Shown piece by piece: positions 1 through 10,068 of a stretch of 64,000 bases of DNA (within the stretch, counting starts at the first letter, position 1; each line of letters begins with the position of its first letter). The DNA is taken from the NCBI GenBank assembly GCA_905221605.1, contig CAJNDS010000197.1, positions 101,884 to 165,883 on the forward strand, read 5' to 3'. Below the pieces are notes generated by a model. It had not been told where the DNA came from, did no database searches, and saw only the letters and a list, made by a program, of their open reading frames with translations. Source of the DNA: Symbiodinium natans (taxonomy: Eukaryota > Sar > Dinophyceae > Suessiales > Symbiodiniaceae). The translations under genes were made by a program, and so were the position numbers.

Positions 1-2159
1 CACGATTGTTTACATATACTTTCATCGTCCCGAGATCCAGCCTGAGGTTGAACGCGGCCATCCGCCCCATCTGGGAGCATCTGAATGCAGGTGCCTTTGC
101 TTCCTTTATTGTGAGAGAGAGGGCCGATAGCAGGGCAATTAGATCAGCACCTTGCACATCTCGAACAGAGCCCAAGGCTCCCCCTTATACCAGCAGCCCT
201 TGATAGGGATGATCATCGGGGGTCCTATCCTATCTCCTTCAGTATCGCCCAATGCTAATCCCAACTTGCTGCTGCCCCAGTTTGCTCCGCGTGCCTTGGC
301 CTCAGGTTTTCGCCGGCTCATCGAAGTGACTTGGGCGGCTTAAGGATGTCTTCAAGGGTTTAGGGTTTAGGGTTTAGGGGATAGCTCCGGTTTCAAAGAG
401 GGTTTAGGGGAATGAAGGCCGAAACTCATTTATAATCCCAAATCTTACAATGCTACTGCTGGCTCGGCGTGAGAAGGCCGAAGTCCCCAGCCCCGGAAGA
501 CTAAATCCGAAGTGAGGATGAGATCCAGCCCGCATTGCAGAAGCGTCTGGGTGTCGTTGGCTCCCTTGCTGCACATGCAAGGGATGCTCAGCAGTGCACG
601 GTCTCTCCTGTGGTTTTAACATTGAGATTGAGATTGGGAGAAGGAGAGAGGGAGAGAGAGCGAGAGAGAGCGAGTGGGGCCTAAGCGAAGTGGGGCAGTT
701 GCCATCTCACATGTGGGAAACGGCAGCTGAGTTCACGAAGTTGTGATGTGTGGGAGCGGAGAAGCCAGGTCAGTGACACATGGTGCGAGCGTGCCGCGCG
801 GGCCATGCCAGACCTGCCCAGGGGGGGAGGGGAGACTCAGTTCTCAGCCCGGCAGAAGGAAGAAGACGAAAACGAAGAAAGAAGGAGAGAGAGAGAGCTG
901 AGATTCAGCCTCTTCTGGGCCCTTAGTTTGCAGGTGGCCTCATGGGACCAGCGTCGTGAGTTTTTGGAAGTTGGCGGCGATGTATCCAGGTAGCTACATC
1001 TCCTTCACCAAGCTGTCCCTGGGTCAATCTGCTCCTCGATTTGGGCCTGTGCGCGTGAAGCCCGGCAGACATGAGCACAGAGTGGGGGCGATGAAATGTC
1101 ATTACTACCTGCAAACTCAAGGGCCGCAGTGCAGAAGCGGGGCTTAATTGAACAGAGGTTGTTGTGGTTCACAAAGCCTGTCCAATGCCTCCGAACAGTT
1201 GCAGGTGCTTGTCTTGGAGCTCGGTCAAAGGTGGCAGGTGGAACATTCAGTCATTAAGCCCCAATAATTCGCGACGCAGGTGTGACATATTTAGTGATCT
1301 CAGTGGCTCCGCGTGTGTGAGAGGCGCCGCCTGCGGGATTGGCTATGTTTGAAACACTCTCGCGAACCTCGGGTCAATAAGCTGACAGAGGGCAGCTTGC
1401 AAAGGCAGGTCCTCCCCCTCAAAACGACCTAAACCCTAATTTACACTAAACCCTAAAACTTGGCGAGCATGAGCCCCGATAGCAGTGGCTACACGTCTTC
1501 CTTTTCTAGTGCAACGTCTCAGATGTCGTGTAGCCGCCAATCACGATCGCGAGCCTCCTTGCAGCATTTCCGCTCTTGCCTGTCTATGCTGGGGCCCGGG
1601 TGGCGTCTGTTGTGGTTGAGCTTCTTGGTGTTTGAGATCGTGGCATCGTGGCAAGAGCGAGCTGAGAGAGGGGGGTGCGCAAGTTTTATTCGTCCAGCTC
1701 TGCGGGGGCAAGAAAACACAAAGCAACCCCTAAAACAAAAGACCCTCCGCTTACGCCAGTGTGAGAGTCGAAACCCCTCCCCCAGCCCCCGCCCCCCCCC
1801 CCCTCCGAGAAAACAAGAAAAAACCGAGGACCCGGTCCAGCCATGGCCTTGAAATCAACGTGGGCTTCTGCTTGGAGGGCAACGGCTTGATTGAGTTTTC
1901 CACAGGCGCCTTGGGGTCTCGAGACCTCTGGATTCTAAAGCTAGGGGTGTGGGATTTCATCTAGGGTCTCCGTTTGTTTTTTATTTTTGCCGTTGGGGTG
2001 TGGGTTTTTCACTTCGGGGTGTGGGATTTGAAGGGGTCGCAATGATCCCATGCTCCGGATGAGAACCAATCCAGGCCCCGGGCCTCCCCATGCTTGAGGC
2101 TTGAGTAGAAGTGACAGAACCGGAACCAGCTTCGAGCTCCTGAGCTTTCTGGAGCCCAG
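1..2159. other. Left flank without a recognised gene
   Basis: No open frame here resembles a protein family I know. The stretch holds short TTTAGGG or CCCTAAA arrays (354-379, about 1422-1458), a GA-rich simple-sequence tract at about 640-675 and another at about 875-900, and a poly-C run near 1794-1802. It may be an intron or upstream region of the exon-like pieces that begin at 2160. Confidence 0.5.
354..379 (+). repeat. Internal telomere-like repeat (TTTAGGG)3
   Basis: About three units of TTTAGGG in G-strand orientation, with one further isolated unit near 400-411. This is the plant-type telomere heptamer, also used by dinoflagellates. No chromosome end is implied because other sequence flanks it on both sides. 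Confidence 0.85.
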
Positions 2160-2242
2160 ATGCTGCCCAAAGAAGCACCCCCCGTCCTCGAAGACTTGGG
2201 CGTGCCCCAGTCCAGCCAAAGTCAGGTGTTGCCTCCATCCAG
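2160..2242 (+). CDS. Candidate coding exon of unknown function
   Basis: A pyrimidine-containing acceptor (gagcccag) precedes 2160 and a consensus donor (CCAG|GTGAGC) follows 2242. Between them one frame is open for 27 codons plus two bases and gives a Pro/Ser/Gln-rich stretch that begins MLPKEAPPVLEDLG. No family is recognised. It lies about 1.4 kb upstream of the SMP-like exon and could be an earlier exon of the same gene, but phase continuity across the gap cannot be shown by eye. The call rests only on splice signals plus a plausible reading frame. Confidence 0.28.
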
Positions 2243-2781
2243 GTGAGCAACATCACTGTGGAGGCGAGTTGTGTTTTGGGGCTTCAAGGTCTTTCGGAGG
2301 ATCCCTGTGGAACCCCGCCAAAGTCCGCATATTCGGGCGCCCAGCGACGGCTCCGGCTTCGTTAGCCAAGCCTTTCCGGGCCCCTCAAAAGAGAGACATC
2401 ATCATCAGAAAGCTTTCTATTCGCAAGAATATGGTCATAAACGCGGTGGGGAATCCCAAGGAGGATGGGGCCTCTGTACAGCCTTTTACCAGACTTCCCT
2501 GGAAGAACTGTCTTTGCTGGCTCTCTGGGCCTTCTGGGCATGGGAGACTAGAGCCATCAACCAACATGGGGCCCAGTACTAAATCCAAAAGTGCTCCTGT
2601 CCTCCGATGTTCATCACTTTCCAAGCCAGGGTTCCCTTCTTTGACCCATGAATCCCACACACCTTCCGAAACCCAAGCCCAATCCCCGTCCCATAGTTTG
2701 TTCATGTCTGCCCATCTCAATGGACTTCTACAATGGAACACTGACGCCCTTCTTAAAGCCTTACCAACCCTAAAAGCACCA

Positions 2782-2843
2782 TAAACCCTAAACCCTAAAC
2801 CCTAAACCCTAAACCCTAAACCCTAAACCCTAAACCCTAAACC
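2782..2843 (-). repeat. Internal telomere-like array (CCCTAAA)~9
   Basis: Nearly perfect CCCTAAA units in C-strand orientation on the plus strand, about nine copies. Partly degenerate units continue to about 2900 (tgaaaccctagaccctaaaccc). Confidence 0.93.
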
Positions 2844-3598
2844 GTGTTTGCCTCGCCTGGCTTGTCCGAGTGTGAAACCCTAGACCCTAAACCCAAAATA
2901 GCCACCCAAGCCCAAAATCTCCCTCCAAGGGCACCCTCAGGGTTGGCCTGCATCCACTGGTCGACTCGCTGAATCCGGTGGGAGGGATCTCCGTCACCTG
3001 CCTGGCCCCTCGCTTTTCTGGGGCCTTTCAGGGGCCTTCTAGGGCCTTTGAGGATTTCGGGGCCCTTTTAGTGGCCTTTAGGGTTTGGGGTGTGGGGTTT
3101 AGGGCCTTCGGGCTTGTGGGGAGGGCTTAGGCTTCCATGTTGTAGTTTGTAAAACGAGCGTCTCTTCGGTCTTCGGGTGGGTTTAAGTGGGTGGAGCCGA
3201 GCACCGGAAGCGCCGGGATTGTTGGCTGGAGTGTTTTCGGGCTTCAAGGACCCTATTCGCCCTTATTGGGCAGAAGTCGTTCAAGCAAGTATTACTTGGT
3301 AGCAACAAATGGTAGAACCCGAAATACCTAGAAGAGAGAATGAACAGTGCTCGAAGAATTTTCGTAATCTCGTTGCCCCAGGACAGGCCGACAATCGACT
3401 TGACCATCAAAGCCGGTTCTCCGCTCCAAGTCAGAAGTGTTTTGGTCCTTTGAGCTTTGGATGCCGTTGGGAATCGCCAAGAAAGCGCTTCAAATCCCCA
3501 ACAGAATAGCTGCAAGCCCGAAACTGCAAGCCCCAGCAATCTGCGGCTCCTCATCCTGTCAGCCCAGACCCTTTTGCGCCCTGCAACCAGTGGTCCAG

Positions 3599-3711
3599 GG
3601 TCCGAGTTCATCCCCAACCTGTACAACTTCGTACGTGACACGGTGGACGACGTGGTCGCCAGCCTGCTTGTGATGCCGAACGTCATCGCGATACCGCTGG
3701 CGCGGCTGTGG
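3599..3711 (+). CDS. Exon: C-terminal part of an SMP lipid-transfer domain (extended synaptotagmin/tricalbin-like)
   Basis: After an acceptor-like ccag at 3595-3598 the frame reads GSEFIPNLYNFVRDTVDD, then a segment with VVASLLVMPNVIAIPLA. In the SMP domain of extended synaptotagmins and tricalbins the last helix and strand read roughly 'I.D.I...LVLPNR..IPL', so the order and spacing match that family. SMP proteins tether the endoplasmic reticulum to the plasma membrane and move lipids. The next candidate exon (3988-4073) continues with what follows this segment in the family, the SMP-to-C2 transition. The 3' boundary is uncertain because no strong GT donor is visible; dinoflagellate introns can use GC or GA donors. 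A stop follows at 3721. Confidence 0.5.
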
Positions 3712-3987
3712 GTTCGGGCTTAAATTAATTCAGGGGTTTCAGGGGTGTCAGGCCTGCGCCATGAGGAAGTTCAGCTGGCTCAGGGTGCAGGAATAACTAA
3801 GCTTGCGAGACCCACGGGCTTCGCGACCCTAACTTGCAAAGGTTGATGGGGCTGGAGGATGCTTGAAGGTCTTGTTGTCCACCATCTCCTCTACCACTGC
3901 TCTTTCTTTGAGACATATGGTGGTTGCCGATTTGGGGCCTTTTGAGGGACTCAGATCCAAGAAGGGGAATAGCGCGCCTGCGAGCAG

Positions 3988-4073
3988 GAAACCTTCGGTC
4001 CCGTCACGGACGCGTGCGCGATCCGGCATCCGGCACCCTTGGGCTACCTGCGGGTGGCTCTTGCTGAAGCCTT
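3988..4073 (+). CDS. Exon: SMP-to-C2 junction of the same lipid-transfer protein
   Basis: Acceptor gcgagcag|GAA ends at 3987. The frame reads ETFGPVTDACAIRHPAPL, followed by GYLRVALAEA, and reaches a GT donor at 4074 (CTT|gtgtgt). In extended synaptotagmins the SMP domain ends with a strand of the form 'LRFP.P.G.LR..L.EA', which is also the first strand of the first C2 domain. The match in order and spacing to this junction, one exon after the SMP segment at 3599, is the best support for a genuine gene here. The exon leaves two bases of a split codon, so at least one further exon must lie before the C2 exon at 4847. Confidence 0.5.
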
Positions 4074-4617
4074 GTGTGTCTGGCTTTATGCAGGATCTCC
4101 TTTATGCAGTTACGACAGTTCTGTCATCACTCCAAAGAAGGGCCCTACCATTAGAGTTTCAAGCGAGGGGATTTTGCTTCGGGGTGGTTGGGGATTTGTT
4201 GGCGGCTTGCCGACTTGGCCTTTCTTGGCGTGCCATCAGCGGTTGCTCTGCTGACAGACCAAAGTTATACAGTTATACCCACCAAAACCACTAGGTTTTG
4301 AGGACCTAGCTCCTGCACAGGCAAACTGAAGACCTGCCCTCAGCAACAAACCTCTCAGCATTCTCTTCCCCACCCCCTGAGTCGTAAACTCTGGAGTCCC
4401 CGCGCGTGACAAGCGTGAGGGTCCTGTTTAGCACTTTAGTATTTTCTTGTCATGTTACATAGGGTGGGGTGGTAAGTATGTGATACTTCGCAGAATTTTT
4501 GTAAGTGGTGGTAAATTGTGTTAATGGCAACCGTTTACAAACAGTACAGTAGGTTCAAAGGCTTGCAAACAGTTCTTAGATGGTATTGAGTATCCTGTGA
4601 ATATGGGGGGCCACCAG

Positions 4618-4700
4618 AGGTGCGCCTCGAGGGCGTTAGCTCCGCGGCCGCCTTGCCAAGCGGCCTCTACGTCGAGGACCGGCATTGTGTGCTTCAGAGC
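4618..4700 (+). CDS. Possible exon, unassigned
   Basis: After ccaccag the frame gives VRLEGVSSAAALPSGLYVED and a short continuation to a stop at about 4709, with a GT donor possible inside CATTGTGTGC. The composition is protein-like and the piece lies between two C2-like exons, but the reading phase does not join either neighbour simply. Function unknown; it may be chance. Confidence 0.18.
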
Positions 4701-4720
4701 CTCTGAGGATTGCGGAGTAA

Positions 4721-4831
4721 TTAAACCCTAAACCCTAAACCCTAAACCCTAAACCCTAAATCCTAAACCCTAACCCGAAACCCTAAACCCTAAACCCTAA
4801 ACTCTAAACCCTAAACCCTAAACCCTAAACT
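4721..4831 (-). repeat. Internal telomere-like array (CCCTAAA)~15, slightly degenerate
   Basis: About 15 heptamers in C-strand orientation, with single-base variants (aaatcct, aacccga, aaactct). The array ends only 15 bases before the acceptor ctgcag of the candidate exon at 4847. Confidence 0.93.
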
Positions 4832-4846
4832 AGGGGTCCCCTGCAG

Positions 4847-4955
4847 ATGATGATCGGCTGCAGCTCCTGGAAGAGCTCCGTGTGCCGGGCAAAGCAAGAT
4901 CCCAACCACGCGGAATGGCCTGAAGACGCTGCCGAGGAGAACCGGGGGATGCAAT
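4847..4955 (+). CDS. Exon: C2-domain-like segment
   Basis: The acceptor cccctgcag ends at 4846. The frame begins MMIGCSSWKSSVCRAKQDPN and continues HAEWPEDAAEE before a stop at about 4955. C2 domains carry a strand, a 'W.SSV/T' turn and then an 'NP.W.E' motif in this order; WKSSV, DPN and EW fit that pattern loosely. C2 domains bind membranes, often with calcium. The position, downstream of an SMP-C2 junction on the same strand, agrees. A second frame across the same bases is also open, so the assignment is tentative, and the 3' splice boundary is not fixed. Confidence 0.33.
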
Positions 4956-5690
4956 GATGCAAGGACTTCAGTGGCTTGAGCAATTGAGTTGTTCAAGATT
5001 TGGAGTTCTGCGCGGGTTTTACAAATGGGATTTGGGCAGAGGGGTCTACCGCACCGCACCAACAGTCGACAGTCGCACAAGGGCTCTGACTGAGGCATGA
5101 GCCAGGCTTGGATTCTCTAAAGTAACCACCTGCACCCAAACCCGATGGACATTACCCGAAACAAAACAAACACAACAAACAAGCAATCGTCATGGTCGTC
5201 GAGGAGCCCTGCTGTGTTGTGTGAGCTAGTTCAGCTATACGCGAGACCGAACATGCAAGCAGTCGTCATCAGGACTTCGCTGTGCATTCCCACGACCAGT
5301 CCATCCGGCTGCGACTTTACTCTAGCTCCAGCTTTGGGGCAGCCCCTTCGTTCGCATGCGTCCGATTGCCAAACGTGCCCGGCATCTGAAGCATTCGACA
5401 CTGCGAGCCGAGTGGTGCAGTGAAAGGTGCTTCTGGGGACCGCGCGCGTTTTCATCCACGACTTGGCAGCTGGCCGAGTTGAGGCGGGAAACAGAAAGAA
5501 GCCCTAGGGCCCTAAGCTGGCCAAGCCCCATTTATGCTTAAAGCGGGGAAACGTCGGAAACTTCTCAGCGCATGTTGGAGGGAGACTCTCAAGTGAGGCA
5601 AGAGGCAGACAACAGTTAGTGGTCGGAAGGGGGTCCGGGAAAGCAGTGGCCCTCTCCCGCGTGTGCACCCACATCACCCTTTCTTGCAGG

Positions 5691-5760
5691 TGCCGATGTA
5701 CTCAGACGACTCTCAAGCCAAGCAAATCTGCTGCACCTTGCAAGGTGCCTCTGATGGACG
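5691..5760 (+). CDS. Possible exon after a strong acceptor
   Basis: A pyrimidine-rich acceptor (catcaccctttcttgcag) ends at 5690 and is followed by an open frame VPMYSDDSQAKQICCTLQG that stays open to about 5820. It is consistent with another exon of the SMP/C2 gene but shows no diagnostic motif. The 3' end is arbitrary. Confidence 0.22.
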
Positions 5761-6137
5761 CTGGGACCGAGGCACGGGCACACCACAGGCTGAAGTGCGC
5801 AGAGCCAGGGAGTGAGACCTGCAAGGACGCAGCCGAGACTCGCTCTGTTGAGCTTGAACTCCTTTGGTCCCCGGTCCGGGAGGAGCCGTTGCAACATCGA
5901 AACTCCCCCAAACAGAACCGGAGAACGGCCCCAAAACCCCCCAAAGCGAACTAGTAGCTAGTTTGAGATTCCGACGTCCAGGAGCCACCGGCCAAAGCTT
6001 CCGTGCGCCCACGCCTCGCAGGCGCGCCGCCCGGGAAGGAAAAAGGACTTCTCACGCCTTCGACTCCCGGAGTTGAGGGCCGTAGGGCCTTAGGGGAAAA
6101 GGGTGGAAAAAGTAGGAGGGGTCTCCCATCTTTGCAG

Positions 6138-6233
6138 AGGTGCTCCGCCGGCGGAGGGCTTCGTCTTGGCCTCCATCCACTTGCACCGCGTGTCGAATGT
6201 GCAGTCGGACAGGCCCAGCAGCGTGACGCGAGG
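6138..6233 (+). CDS. Exon: probable start of a further C2-like domain
   Basis: This piece has good splice signals on both sides: acceptor tctttgcag ending at 6137 and donor AGG|GTAAGTA starting at 6234. One phase gives GAPPAEGFVLASIHLHRV followed by SNVQSDRPSSVTR and leaves two bases. Those two bases join in frame to the exon at 6833 to give TRGKHKVHVKLG, a join I checked by codon phase. FVLASIHLHRV looks like a first C2 strand, but family assignment is weak. The splice signals and phase match are stronger evidence than the domain call. Confidence 0.42.
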
Positions 6234-6359
6234 GTAAGTATGCATTTTGGGGCCTAGCAAAGCTCCCCTTTCTTTGCTCCAAAATAACTACCTCTGCGCA
6301 GAGCGCACACACACACACATTGAAGTTCAGGAGTGGCCAGCAAGTTGTGTTTTTTTTGT

Positions 6360-6454
6360 TTCTCTCTCTCTCTCTCTTTTTTTGTATGTTTTTTTCACTC
6401 TCTCACTCTTCTTACTCTCTTGCTCTCTTACTCTCTCACTCTCTCTCTCTCTCA
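6360..6454. repeat. CT/TTCT-rich microsatellite
   Basis: Interrupted (CT)n with poly-T runs on the plus strand, between the exon-like pieces at 6138 and 6833. Probably intronic. Translations across it are low-complexity artefacts. Confidence 0.9.
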
Positions 6455-6770
6455 TGCGTTGGGGCTTATTGGTCACTGGCTGTTGCTGTTGAAGGTGAGA
6501 AATTTCCACCATTCAGCCTTCAACAAGCCAAGATTCAGCCAGTGTTTCAAAACCTTGAAGCAAACACGACGAACCTTGCACCCTTGAAGCAAATTGCCTG
6601 AAACCCTAAGGCCCTAAGCCCGAAACCCGCTGCACGGTACCTTACTTTTGGAATTGTTGGTCCTCAGTGTTTCGGACGAGTCCCATGTCGGAGTCATGTC
6701 TGAATAAGGCTTGCTTTTCTTGCTTGGCCACTGAACCCTATCAACCGAAAGCCCTGAACCCTCAGGGTAA

Positions 6771-6820
6771 ACCCTACAAACCCTAAACCCTGCACCTTAA
6801 ACCCTACAAACCCTAAACAA
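6771..6820 (-). repeat. Degenerate telomere-like array (CCCTAAA with CAAA variants)
   Basis: Several ACCCTACAAA and CCCTAAA units. The array ends 13 bases before the acceptor ag at 6831-6832. Confidence 0.75.
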
Positions 6821-6832
6821 CCTCCCATCCAG

Positions 6833-6935
6833 GAAGCACAAAGTCCATGTGAAGCTCGGCGCCGCCGACTACTTCTCGGACAGCTTTCCAGCTTGCCCTC
6901 CTGAACTCATACCCTCTGTGTTGGGTGACGACTTT
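6833..6935 (+). CDS. Exon: C2-like strand pair (continues 6138-6233)
   Basis: The acceptor cctcccatccag ends at 6832, right after a degenerate CCCTAAA array. In phase with the previous exon it reads KHKVHVKLGAADYFSDSFPA, then CPPELIPSVLGDDF, and meets a possible GT donor at 6936. 'V.V.LG.A.YFSDS' resembles the second and third strands of a C2 domain. The next acceptor lies 74 bases downstream and keeps the frame. A stop at about 6967 makes a splice necessary if this is coding. Confidence 0.38.
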
Positions 6936-7009
6936 GTAGCAATCTCGTGCCGCGCTTGGGGGTTGTGAACGCTGGCACCCCATACAGCGTTGTTCCTTCA
7001 CTACTCCAG

Positions 7010-7144
7010 GAGGTGGGTTCCGCGCCCCCGGAGTTGGTGCATCAGATTGCGGATGACGTGCCCCTTGCCAGGACATGGGCAGTCGGCATGTTGCTGCTAC
7101 AGCAAACCATCCTGGCTGAGGCTGTTAACGTTCTTGCCGCCTAG
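7010..7144 (+). CDS. Candidate terminal exon
   Basis: The acceptor ttcactactccag ends at 7009. The frame begins EVGSAPPELVHQIADDVPLA, continues through an Ala/Leu/Gln-rich helix-like segment (residues around 28-45) and ends with tandem stops TAG TAG at 7142-7147. It joins in phase 0 to the donor at 6936 across a 74-base intron. No family is recognised; it would be the C-terminus of the SMP/C2-like protein if the exon chain is right. Confidence 0.3.
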   Translation, partial: EVGSAPPELVHQIADDVPLARTWAVGMLLLQQTILAEAVNVLAA

Positions 7145-7540
7145 TAGACCAGCCGCCCAACTCTCGTAATCTCTGGTAGCCCACATGCTCCAGCGAGCTA
7201 GAATGAGGGCATACCTGGTTTTGCACCATGTTTTGCAACAGGGCATTGAGCGTTTAGGGTTGAGGGGGTTCGGGTCCGCGATCGCCACAGTCGTCATTCA
7301 GTGGAAGCCTCCCCTTCTGGGCCCTAAAGTTAAGATTCCGAATTCGCCCTTAAGGCTACTAGAGCTGGCGCTGAAACTCTGTGGAAAGTTGCCGCTGGCG
7401 GACTTTTCGGATGCGACCCGGCCGCGTCAAGAGTCTTAACCCGGGGTTTGGATGCAAAACAGGGTGGATGGCTCTTGTATTGGGGGGTCTTCCGCCTTGC
7501 CCGGGTTCGCTCAGCCCCCTAAATCATCCAAGAACCCCAG

Positions 7541-7628
7541 GCTCTCGGGGTCTCAGTCGACCACGCGCGCGACTTCGCCCGAGAGGTCGAGCGCCGTCGC
7601 CGCAGCGGCGCCGCTGGGACGGCGAGTG
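7541..7628 (+). CDS. Possible exon, unassigned
   Basis: The acceptor aagaaccccag ends at 7540. The frame begins ALGVSVDHARDFAREVERRR and is followed by a Ser/Gly/Ala-rich tail. It looks like a helical segment, but no family is recognised. Several GT sites near 7620-7630 could be the donor. It may belong to a second gene after the stop at 7142. Confidence 0.2.
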
Positions 7629-7676
7629 GTGGTCATCTAAACGGGTGCCACTGAAACCCCAACAGCTTCTCTCCCA

Positions 7677-7729
7677 AACCCCAAACCCTAAACCCTAGAC
7701 CCTAGACCCTAAACCCCAAACCCTACTCG
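7677..7729 (-). repeat. Internal telomere-like array, degenerate (CCCTAAA/CCCTAGA)
   Basis: About seven units with CCCTAGA and CCCCAAA variants. It lies 18 bases before the acceptor tttttttgtggcccag that ends at 7747. Confidence 0.88.
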
Positions 7730-7747
7730 CCTTTTTTTGTGGCCCAG

Positions 7748-7790
7748 GAGCTGGCAAAGTCCGGCCTTGAAGGCTTGGGCTGCCGTGGTC
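7748..7790 (+). CDS. Possible short exon after a strong acceptor
   Basis: A T-rich acceptor ends at 7747 and the frame begins ELAKSGLEGLGCRGHG. A donor may lie within CGTGGTCATGGTCATG. No family is recognised. Its main interest is its position directly after a CCCTAAA array. Confidence 0.2.
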
Positions 7791-8110
7791 ATGGTCATGA
7801 CACCACGCGTAGTCGGAGGGGCGCAGCAAGAATGGCAAACAGCGGCAGTTTGGCAGCTTCTGTGACTATATTGTTCTGCTACTATATCACTCTATTGCTA
7901 TATATATATATATCATATCATGATGGGATATGTCACTATATTATCTTGATTTCTTGTCTTTGCGAGCTTTAGCCCCAACCAGGCTGGGATCGCGGCTGGT
8001 GTGAGCGTGCAAGGCAGGCGGCGCAGGATAGGGCCGCGATCAGGCCACTTTGCCGGCAAGTTCAATCTGAGGGTGTACGGATACCGCCTAAGTCCTGAAT
8101 CTCTTTCCAG

Positions 8111-8214
8111 GTCCAGACTTCAACGAGAAGGTGTTTCGGGATCCTCAATTCGTGCTTCGTTCATGGAGGATGGGGGATTACCGATTGCTAGTGTCGATTT
8201 ACGCGATTAGAATG
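8111..8214 (+). CDS. Possible exon, weakly C2-like
   Basis: The acceptor atctctttccag ends at 8110. With two leading bases the frame reads GPDFNEKVFRDPQFVLRSW, then RMGDYRLLVSIYAIRM, and is open to about 8247. The alternation at the end resembles the late strands of a C2 domain, but this is only an impression. The 3' boundary is unknown. Confidence 0.25.
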
Positions 8215-8380
8215 TTCGAAGTCTTTTTCATCAGCTTGAGGTGTTGAAGGACCTTAGGGGTCGGTATTTGTAAAATCCCTGTAACTTGGGCGGCCCACCA
8301 AATTAGCCACCTATCGTCATGTGATCCTGCATCATCCAGGCGGCAAGATCGAACACTCACTCTCGCTGTCTTGTTTAGGC

Positions 8381-8445
8381 TTTAGGGTTTAGGGTTTAGG
8401 GTTTAGGGTTTAGGGTTTAGGGGTTTAGGGTTTAGGGTTTAGGGG
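8381..8445 (+). repeat. Internal telomere-like array (TTTAGGG)~9, opposite orientation
   Basis: Near-perfect TTTAGGG units with one extra G. The orientation is opposite to the arrays at 2782, 4721 and 7677, so the arrays are not remnants of one terminal block. Confidence 0.93.
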
Positions 8446-10032
8446 GTCTTCAAGGCATTCTCAGAAAACTGGGGAGTTTGCAAACCCTAGGTCAAGTAGA
8501 CGGAGGGGCGGAGGCTCTCGACTCATCGGGCTTTCCTGGGCCTCGTTTCCTGAGGAACCCCCACTTCGATCATGCTCCTTGGTCATGGCACACAAGGGCC
8601 CAAAGGGTTGCAGGGCAAAAGAGGGCTCAAAGAAGTTCGGGAGGTTTGCTTTAGAGCAGGAAAGGGGATTCCGGGACTTGTTTGTATGTCAGAGTTCAGA
8701 CTCTCTGGCGAGTGTGGCCCGGTAAATTGAGTCTTTGGGCCTGGGATTTTTCGAGGAACCTCCGATTCTTCACTGCATCAGTAGCCCAGTGGTGGAGAAC
8801 GCGCGCCGCTCTCTGTTTTTCGTGCTTTGGGCTGTGCCTTCTGAACCGTTTCGACACCGTGAGCCTTGAACCAACGCTACGGGGTGTTGTTTCTCGTGCT
8901 TACTTGTAAGACTGGCGAGTAGGCGCGGAAGACGTTGGGCTAGCTGCAGTCATTGTTCTGAAAGACCTTGCCCCCCTCTAATTTGGGAACTCTGGGCGGG
9001 AGGTGTGCCATCTGCGGGCCAAGCCGAGCGACCCGCTGATGATCGAGCTTGTGGGAGCCGGCTTTCTCACGCGGAAACCCCAAGCCCGGTCTGAAATTCG
9101 GAATCTAAAGTGTGGCTGTTGAGGTCCAGCCCATTCCAGCCCCGCGGGTGGCACCCTGGGGTTGAACAGTGTTAAAACCCATGGTGTGACATCTATCTGG
9201 TAACCTTACGGGTTCTCCAAAAGTTGGACACTTTTCCTACAAGTGGGTGTGTCTGTGGCGCCTGAAGCCTGGGGCAGGAGAAGACGGCTCAAGTACGGCG
9301 CGTTTCGATGCCGATCTCGGCTCAGTGGTCCAGCAAGGTGGTGCTCAAAAGGATGTCGGGCTTTAGGGCCCCAGGGCCTTTTATTTACACTCTTCGGGGG
9401 CTTCCTTGGGGAGTTGTAAAGGCTGAGGGTGCCTGTCAGCGTAGCCTCTGGAGCACTGTGCAAAGCGTCTGCAGCCTCAGATCTATGCCCCCCGTATGGA
9501 GTACACTGATATGGGGGATTGCCACACTGGGGGGACCTTATTGGGTCCTTATTCATGGCCTCCTTCTTTTGGGGGTTCTATATAGCAGGATTTCCCCCCC
9601 CCCCCCCCCTCCAATATGCAAGCTCCCAGATGAAGGCGGCTTCTTGGAGGGGCCGTTTCAACTCCGATCGCCCGACGGCATGGAGTGTACACTCCATGGG
9701 CACATCCGGCTCCGACGCCTCGAGGTGGGGGGTTCCGACGTCCAAGCCTTGGGGGTCCTTATGCAGCTACTATGGCCCCCTTGGGAGGGTTGTTTAACCC
9801 AAGGGAATATAAAGCAACAACATGTGTTATACTAAGGGCAGTGATGAAGCACTTTAAGCCTCCCCCCCGCCCTGCAGGCCCCTGTCCGTCGTGACCGGGT
9901 GCAGGACTTCTCGGGCAAAGCCGTGCTAGGGCAAGAAAAGCCGGCATTTTTCCCTCCCCCCCCCCGCCCCGAAAACACCGAAGACCCTGAAGGTTACATC
10001 TCTAATTGCAACGAGGCTTTCCGAAGAGTGAT

Positions 10033-10068
10033 AACCCGAAACCCTAAACCCTGAACCCTAAACCCTAA
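10033..10068 (-). repeat. Internal telomere-like array (CCCTAAA)~5
   Basis: Five units, one with CTGAAC. Similar single or paired units recur at 24717-24733 and 24841-24858. Confidence 0.85.

Noticed and set aside
4811-5098. Minus-strand frame over the C2-like exon
   Set aside because: Cys/Pro/Arg-rich without any motif; interpreted as a shadow of the plus-strand exon candidate.
8780-8860. Possible tRNA (GTAGCCCAGTGGTGG resembles an A box)
   Set aside because: No B box and no acceptor stem at the right distance.
9262-9300. GGCTCAAGTACGG resembling the spliced-leader exon-donor junction
   Set aside because: Only the last eight leader bases match; the TTTT and GCCA parts are missing.
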